Source: a bacterium
GTDB lineage: Bacteria; Bacillota; Clostridia; Lachnospirales; Lachnospiraceae
Length of the DNA: 55,985 nt
Assembly (NCBI GenBank): GCA_004562765.1
Contig: SFRL01000021.1
Span: forward strand, 1-55,985
Direction of reading: 5' to 3'
A program made the translations under genes and the position numbers. The notes below the pieces were generated by a model. That model did not search any database. It was not told the origin of the DNA and worked only from the letters and a program-made list of their open reading frames with translations. Shown one piece after another: positions 50,915-55,985 of the stretch (positions are counted from its first letter, which is position 1; the number at the start of each line of letters is the position of its first letter).

Positions 50915-53900
50915 ATGAAAAAGAGAAAAATGAGAGATATGATGATGAGACGGGCGTTTTGCAATGTGATGGCGATCGCAATGGTGTTTTCTTCGCTGGT
51001 TTTACCGCAGGGCGCGATCACTGCGTATGCGGAGGATGGCGGACAAACACCGGCAGCTATAACTGTAACAGCATCGGCTATCAGCTCATATAAAGCAACG
51101 CAGATCAAGAATGGAGATTTTGAAGAGATTCCTTGGCAAGACTTTGTTTTAAACGGAGTCAAATACACGGGAGCAGGTACATCGGTGTCCAGTAAAATCG
51201 ATTTTTCAATTCCAAATGGTGTTGGCGAGGGATGGAATACAACCGAAATCCAGCCGTATAAAGGCAATTTGTTTGAGGTTTGGCCTAGTGCCAGTCCGCT
51301 TGCTGACTCAGAAAAGGGCAGAGATTTTACGGGAAACGGTGACCGGTTTATAGAAATGAATACAACCAATCCGGCAGCTCTGTATCAGGACCTTCCTACA
51401 CAGGGCGGCGATGTCATCAAATGGACGCTACAGCATGCAGCCAGAAACGGCAATGGATGTGACCCACAAAGCATGTATGTTACCATAGGTGCTCCGAAAA
51501 GAGGTACGAATGGTGAAATCCTTGCTGCATCAGGTGTGAATACTAGTATAGATCCGAAAATTCAGGATACCGGAAAAGCGGAATATCGTTCTAGTGGCGT
51601 GACTGCCGCATCGGGGAACGCAACTTGTGTTAGTGGGAGCTCTATGAGCGGATTGTCTGTAGGAAAGAACGATAAAACATGGCATGAAGTTGCAGGTATC
51701 TACGTTGTTCCTGAAGGACAGGACGTGACGCGATTTGCATTTTGTGCAGATTCCAGTGGAGACAGCAGCCTGCTTTCTTATGGTAATTTTCTTGATAATA
51801 TCACCTTCTCCACACTGTTCGGAAATCTGAAGGCAACGGAACAAGAGAATGGAGATATTCAGATTTCAGGATACTGGGGAGAGTCGGATTCAAGTAAGAA
51901 ATTAGTCGTTGAATTAGCTGAAAATGAAAAAGAGTATTTAGATATGTCGGGGGTATGTAACAGCAATTTTACAATTGACATACCTAAGAGCGTCATAGGA
52001 GAATCAAAAAGTGTTAAGGTCTATCATCAGGATTATGAAACAGCGACAAAACCGGTTCCGGTTACGCATAAGCACAGCTGGAATTATGTATCCGGAACGG
52101 GTGGTGATACCAATAAAATATATGCATACTGTTCAGCTACCAGTGGATCCGCCTGTTCCTATCAAGGAGCGGCGAATAAGAAGATACCGATGACACTCAC
52201 CGCTGCTAATGCGACATACAACGGTTCTGCCTATAGCGGAGCAAGAGTATCTACGTGGCCTTTGGCAGATGACAATCTTGCTCCGAAGCCGAAGATTAAA
52301 TACTATTGTTTGAGTGGTGAAGAAGAAACAGAAACAAATGAATCAAACAGTGGAGCAGCGTCTTCAGGAGCAGCACCTAAAAATGTCGGTCGTTATAGAG
52401 CGCAGATTCAGATTGGAGAAGCAATTGCAACCGCAGATTTTTCAATAAATAAATTAGGCATTAATTCCGTATCATTTACAGAGCCGACAACGACTCCGGG
52501 TAGTTCGCAGGCGGCCTCATTGACGACAGCCGCCAATGCGTACTATACCGGTTCCATCAGTTGGGCACCTTCCGAGGGCACTTTTGGATATAACAAGTCA
52601 TATACGGCAACCGTCACCCTTACATTGAAAGATTCTGTCAATTGTGAGTTCGCAAATTCTGTGACATGCGCAAACAAAGACTGGAGCGTTCAATCGCCAT
52701 TAGGTGACGGAACACTGGTGCTGGCGAAAACATACACCACAGCAATGGCAAAGATCAACTCAGTGACTGCACCGGATGTGACAACGCAGTTGACGGAATT
52801 TACAACTGAGACGGCACAGATCTCAGCATTTCCTGCAACGGTGGCAGTAGCGGTGCAGGACAATGCAAAGACTTCCATGGCAATCGTCTGGCAGTTAAAG
52901 CCGGATACCACTTATTCGGGTAATTCGGAGGCAGAAAATACGTTTGTGTGGACGGTAAAATCTGATGAATATGCGAATTATGATACGAATGGGCAGACGC
53001 TGACCGGTGAGGTCACAATAAAGAATCCGGTACACACCCATAACTGGTCTTATGAGGCTCAGGGCAATCAGTTAACTGCATATTGCACCAAGGGTGGAAC
53101 ACAGGGATGTCCCTACGACAGTGAGCATAAACTGACCCTGACGATTACAGCTGAGGATATGAGCTTCACTGGTAATGTATACACCGGTGCAGCGATTTCC
53201 GATACGGAAAAGGGTGTGTGGACAGGAGTCGGGCTGACTATACCGACGATCCAATACGTAGGAACTTCAGGAACATCCTATGACATTTCGACGACGGCAC
53301 CGACAGCGGTGCAGAGGCTGCATTTCAGATTACGTCCGGTGGCAGCGGATCAGGCGGTTCCAGCGGTTCCGGAAGCGGATCAGGCAGCGGCTCCGGCAGC
53401 AGTGATTCTGGCGGCAGTGGATCCGGCGGCAGTAGTTCCGGTGGCGGCTCAGGCTCAGGCGGCTCCAGTTCCGGTGGTGCCGGTGGTACGCAGCCCACCA
53501 CACCGACAGAAAACTTTGAGATCCCGGTGAAAAATGAGAACACCGTGAAAGTGGAAGCCGAGATCAAGGATGGAACGGCAAACGTTTCCGAGATCACAAA
53601 CAAAACGATTGAAAAAGTCGTAAATAACAAGGATGCAGAGTCCAAGGTGGATACGATCACCATCGATCTCTCCGGCGCGAAGCAGGAGGTGACCGGTGTC
53701 ACCTTAAGCAAGGAATCCGTAAAGATACTGGCAGAGACAACCGCACAGAAGGACAACGGTATCGACACAGCGACTATTGAGCTTTCTAAAGCAACCGTCG
53801 AACTGGATCATAAGGCACTGGAAACTCTGGCAGAGCAGGCAAAAGGCACGCAGATACAGCTCGTCGTGGAGGATAAGGATCGCAAGGAACTGAACAGTGC

Positions 53901-54822
53901 CCAGCAGGCTACGCTGGATCAGCATCAGGTGGCAACGACCTTCGAGGCATACTTCACCAGTGACGGGCAGCGTATCCATGATTTCAAGGGTGGAAAAGCA
54001 GTCGTCTCCATTGATTTTACACCGGAGGCAGGAAAAGACACCAGCTATTATCATATGGTATACGTGGCAGAAAGTGGAGAGATGACGCGCTATAAGACAA
54101 AGTATGAAAATCGCAAGCTGATGTTCACAACGACTCATTTTTCTGATTATGCGGTGATCTATGACACCGGTGAGAAGAATGAGACAGAGAAACCGAAGGA
54201 GGAAGAGGAGAAGGACGACAGCTCCGACACAGACGGCAAGGTCACCATGGATACGTCTTACAGCAGGCTGTGTCTGCGCATCCCGACCAGCACGAAGAAA
54301 ACCAATGTGCTGAAGTGGACGAAGCAGACCGGGGCGGACGGCTATGTGATCTATGGCAATCATTGCAATACCGGAAAAAAGAAATACAAGATGGTACAGC
54401 GTGTAGTGATCAAGGATGGCAGTACAACCACATGGATTGACAAGAACCTCGACGGCGGCACCTACTACAAGTATTACATCAAAGCTTATAAGCTGGTGAA
54501 CGGTAAAAAAGTATGGCTGGCGAAATCAAAGGTAGTGCATTCCACCACCACCGGCGGTAAATACGGAAATGCAAAAACTGTGAAAGTCAACAAGACAGAT
54601 CTCTCGCTGACAAAAGGACAGACCTTTACGATCAAGGCGGAGCAGGTCATCAAAGACAAGCCGATCGATGAACATCAGAATATCAAGTTTGAGAGCAGTA
54701 ACACGAAGGTTGCGTCCGTGAGCAGCAAAGGTGTGATCAAAGCAAAGAAAAAAGGCACCTGCTACATCTACGTATACGCGCAGAACGGCATGTATAAGAG
54801 GATCAAAGTCACTGTAAAGTAA
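50915..54822 (+). pseudogene. Large secreted surface protein with MBG-like and BIG2 domains, frameshifted
   Basis: ATG 50915 follows AGAGAGG by 8 bp. Signal peptide: a basic KKRKMRD stretch, a hydrophobic core, then ITAYAEDGG. The first frame covers a beta-sandwich domain (about 35-300) and two His/Cys-bearing modules (HSWNYVSG...YCSATSGSACSYQ; HNWSYEAQG...YCTKGGTQGCPYD) that lead into MBG-like repeats. From about 53300 the reading continues in the -1 frame: DSGAEAAFQITSGGSGSGG, a Ser/Gly linker, a beta region, a fibronectin-like YVIYGNH segment and a BIG2 domain to 54822. The old frame instead gives an Ala/Pro-rich tail to 53530. A one-base deletion near 53281-53302 is the simplest reading; a sequencing error is possible. 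Confidence 0.75.
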
Positions 54823-54877
54823 GACTGAAACAAGAAAGACAGAGGCTGTTGTCAAAGGTCAGGATGGTAATTTACAA

Positions 54878-55985
54878 ATGAACATTACGAATTTAGAACT
54901 AACACAGGCTATGATAGAGATATTTTGCGGATTCATCTGTCTCATGCTGGCAGTGATCGTACTGATGAACGGACATGCAAGAAACAGCTGGAAGCTGTTG
55001 AAATGGATGTTTTTTTCAACCGCATTGCTCTTTTTTTCAGAAGCGGTTGCATATATATTCAGAGGTAATACAGACGGGCTTAGCAGGTTCATGACCGGAG
55101 CCGGAAACTTTGTTGTCTTTTTGCTGAATCTGGTTCTGATCAGTCTTTTCATGCGATATATGTATGAGTTACTAAACGAAAAGGGTGTGACTCCGAGCAA
55201 AATATATATCCGGATCGTGAGCGCTTGCATTGCGTTGAACCTGCTCATTTTGGTCACCAACCTGTTCACAAAATGGATGTACTACTTTGATGATTCTAAC
55301 TATTATCATAGAAACAGCGGCTGGTATGTGTACACACTATTGAATATGGTATGCATTCTGACCGGCAGTGCCATGTGCATTCACTATCGGAGATCAGTCA
55401 AAAAAACGATGCTGGCAGCGCTCCTTTTGTATACGTTTGAACCGGTAATCGCAATCATTGTGCAGACTTTTGTTTATGGCATATCTATCACCAATCTGGG
55501 AATTGCGATCGCATTGTCATTTATGCTGTTGGCGTATTTGATGGAGTGGAGCAAAGCAAAAGAGATAAAACAACGAAGATCGCTGGATATTATTATCCTG
55601 TTTGTGATCATGACGATCAGCATGAGTGCATCCATTTTTTCATGCATTCTTTCTATTCAGAGAATATCTTCCGAGAATTCGGAAAGAGACAGTATGCTTT
55701 TGGCACATATGGTCAGTGACAGCATTGAGCGCGAATTTATCAGACCGATCATCGTGTCCAAAACCATGTCAAACGATTATACCTTAAAGCAGTATATAAA
55801 ATTGGGTCAGAAAACTTCGCCGAAGTCGGTGGAAGACAAGGTAGCTGTTTATCTGAATTCTATCAAAACCGGTTTTGACTATCAGATGGTGTTTGCGGTT
55901 TGTGACCAGTCAGGGGCATTTTATACTTATGGCGGGATCAGCAAATATGTAGATATTGATCATGATCCCCATGATATCTGGTACA
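54878..55985 (+). CDS. Membrane sensor with multi-helix domain and Cache-like domain (partial, runs off the end)
   Basis: ATG 54878 opens a frame that continues to the last base (at least 369 codons). About seven hydrophobic segments lie in residues 10-225 (FCGFICLMLAVIVLM, FVVFLLNLVLISLFM, ACIALNLLILVTNLF). After a basic linker (KAKEIKQRR) there is another helix (about 235-255), then an extracytoplasmic stretch (SIEREFIRPIIVSKTMSNDY, FAVCDQSGAFYTYGG) that resembles the start of a double Cache domain. Such proteins in clostridia usually end in GGDEF or histidine-kinase domains, but the output lies outside the window. The ribosome site is weak (AGGAT). Confidence 0.75.
   Translation, partial: MNITNLELTQAMIEIFCGFICLMLAVIVLMNGHARNSWKLLKWMFFSTALLFFSEAVAYIFRGNTDGLSRFMTGAGNFVVFLLNLVLISLFMRYMYELLNEKGVTPSKIYIRIVSACIALNLLILVTNLFTKWMYYFDDSNYYHRNSGWYVYTLLNMVCILTGSAMCIHYRRSVKKTMLAALLLYTFEPVIAIIVQTFVYGISITNLGIAIALSFMLLAYLMEWSKAKEIKQRRSLDIIILFVIMTISMSASIFSCILSIQRISSENSERDSMLLAHMVSDSIEREFIRPIIVSKTMSNDYTLKQYIKLGQKTSPKSVEDKVAVYLNSIKTGFDYQMVFAVCDQSGAFYTYGGISKYVDIDHDPHDIWY

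Noticed and set aside
53270..53320. Programmed -1 ribosomal frameshift
   Set aside because: No X XXY YYZ slippery heptamer and no clear downstream pseudoknot at the point where the frames exchange. A mutation or sequencing error is simpler.

Overview
The window looks like a chromosomal segment of an anaerobic Gram-positive clostridium, most likely a Lachnospiraceae-type gut bacterium. This rests on gene content: [FeFe]-hydrogenase maturases, BioY, ECF-type cobalt/nickel uptake, BMP-type nucleoside uptake, an MsmX/UgpC-like ATPase, DUF4250, yeast-type LeuA, BIG2-domain surface proteins and AGGAGG-type ribosome sites. The taxon is inferred from gene families, not from an rRNA.

Layout. 1-5235: a broken THUMP-type 23S rRNA methyltransferase gene, then a tight group of C1 protease, cell-wall amidase, RdgB and YfcE-type phosphodiesterase. 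5237-5830: a five-tRNA operon (Gly, Arg, His, Gln, Lys) with a consensus promoter and a terminator. 5840-7661: an accessory patch with hairpins, a duplicated tRNA-Lys 3' end, a UPF0175/DUF3368 toxin-antitoxin-like pair, a Uma2 nuclease-like gene and a Lar-like zinc protein. 7734-10483: cbiM-cbiQ-cbiO metal uptake behind a possible RNA switch. 10639-15053: a BIG2 surface protein, bioY with a BirA operator, and hypA-glgX. 15076-16641 (minus strand): a radical SAM gene and a YhhQ-type queuosine-precursor transporter behind a preQ1-I-like riboswitch and terminator. The radical SAM protein is a good QueL candidate.

16792-27519: an HNH protein with a membrane tail, hydF, glucokinase, nagB-nagA, hypF, two roughly 200-nt imperfect palindromes, then a TM1266-like regulator with hydE and hydG. 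The complete HydE/HydF/HydG set for the H-cluster is present, interrupted by amino-sugar genes and the [NiFe]-type gene hypF. No hydrogenase structural gene lies in the window. 27730-35295: a sugar-ABC ATPase, leuA, a BIG2/GLUG-like surface protein, rpe, DUF4250, and an ammonium transporter fused to a P-II domain behind a leader terminator. 35388-43616: a nucleoside salvage block of uridine phosphorylase, BMP lipoprotein, ATPase, two permeases, Cdd, DeoC and DeoB. It would import nucleosides and take them to pentose phosphates. 43619-55985: signal peptidase I, a MATE exporter, a LytS-like sensor kinase with its response regulator, a DUF1703-type AAA/PD-(D/E)XK protein, a stand-alone receiver, a large frameshifted surface protein, and a membrane sensor running off the end.

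The strongest non-standard signals are the paired giant palindromes (24101-24506), three dyads phased at exactly 30 bp (27538-27614), a GGGACGGTTCTTCTGCCATG-type repeat present inside hypF and again between genes, the preQ1 switch on the radical SAM/transporter pair, and the Amt-P-II fusion with its attenuator. All calls come from reading the sequence; no database search was run.
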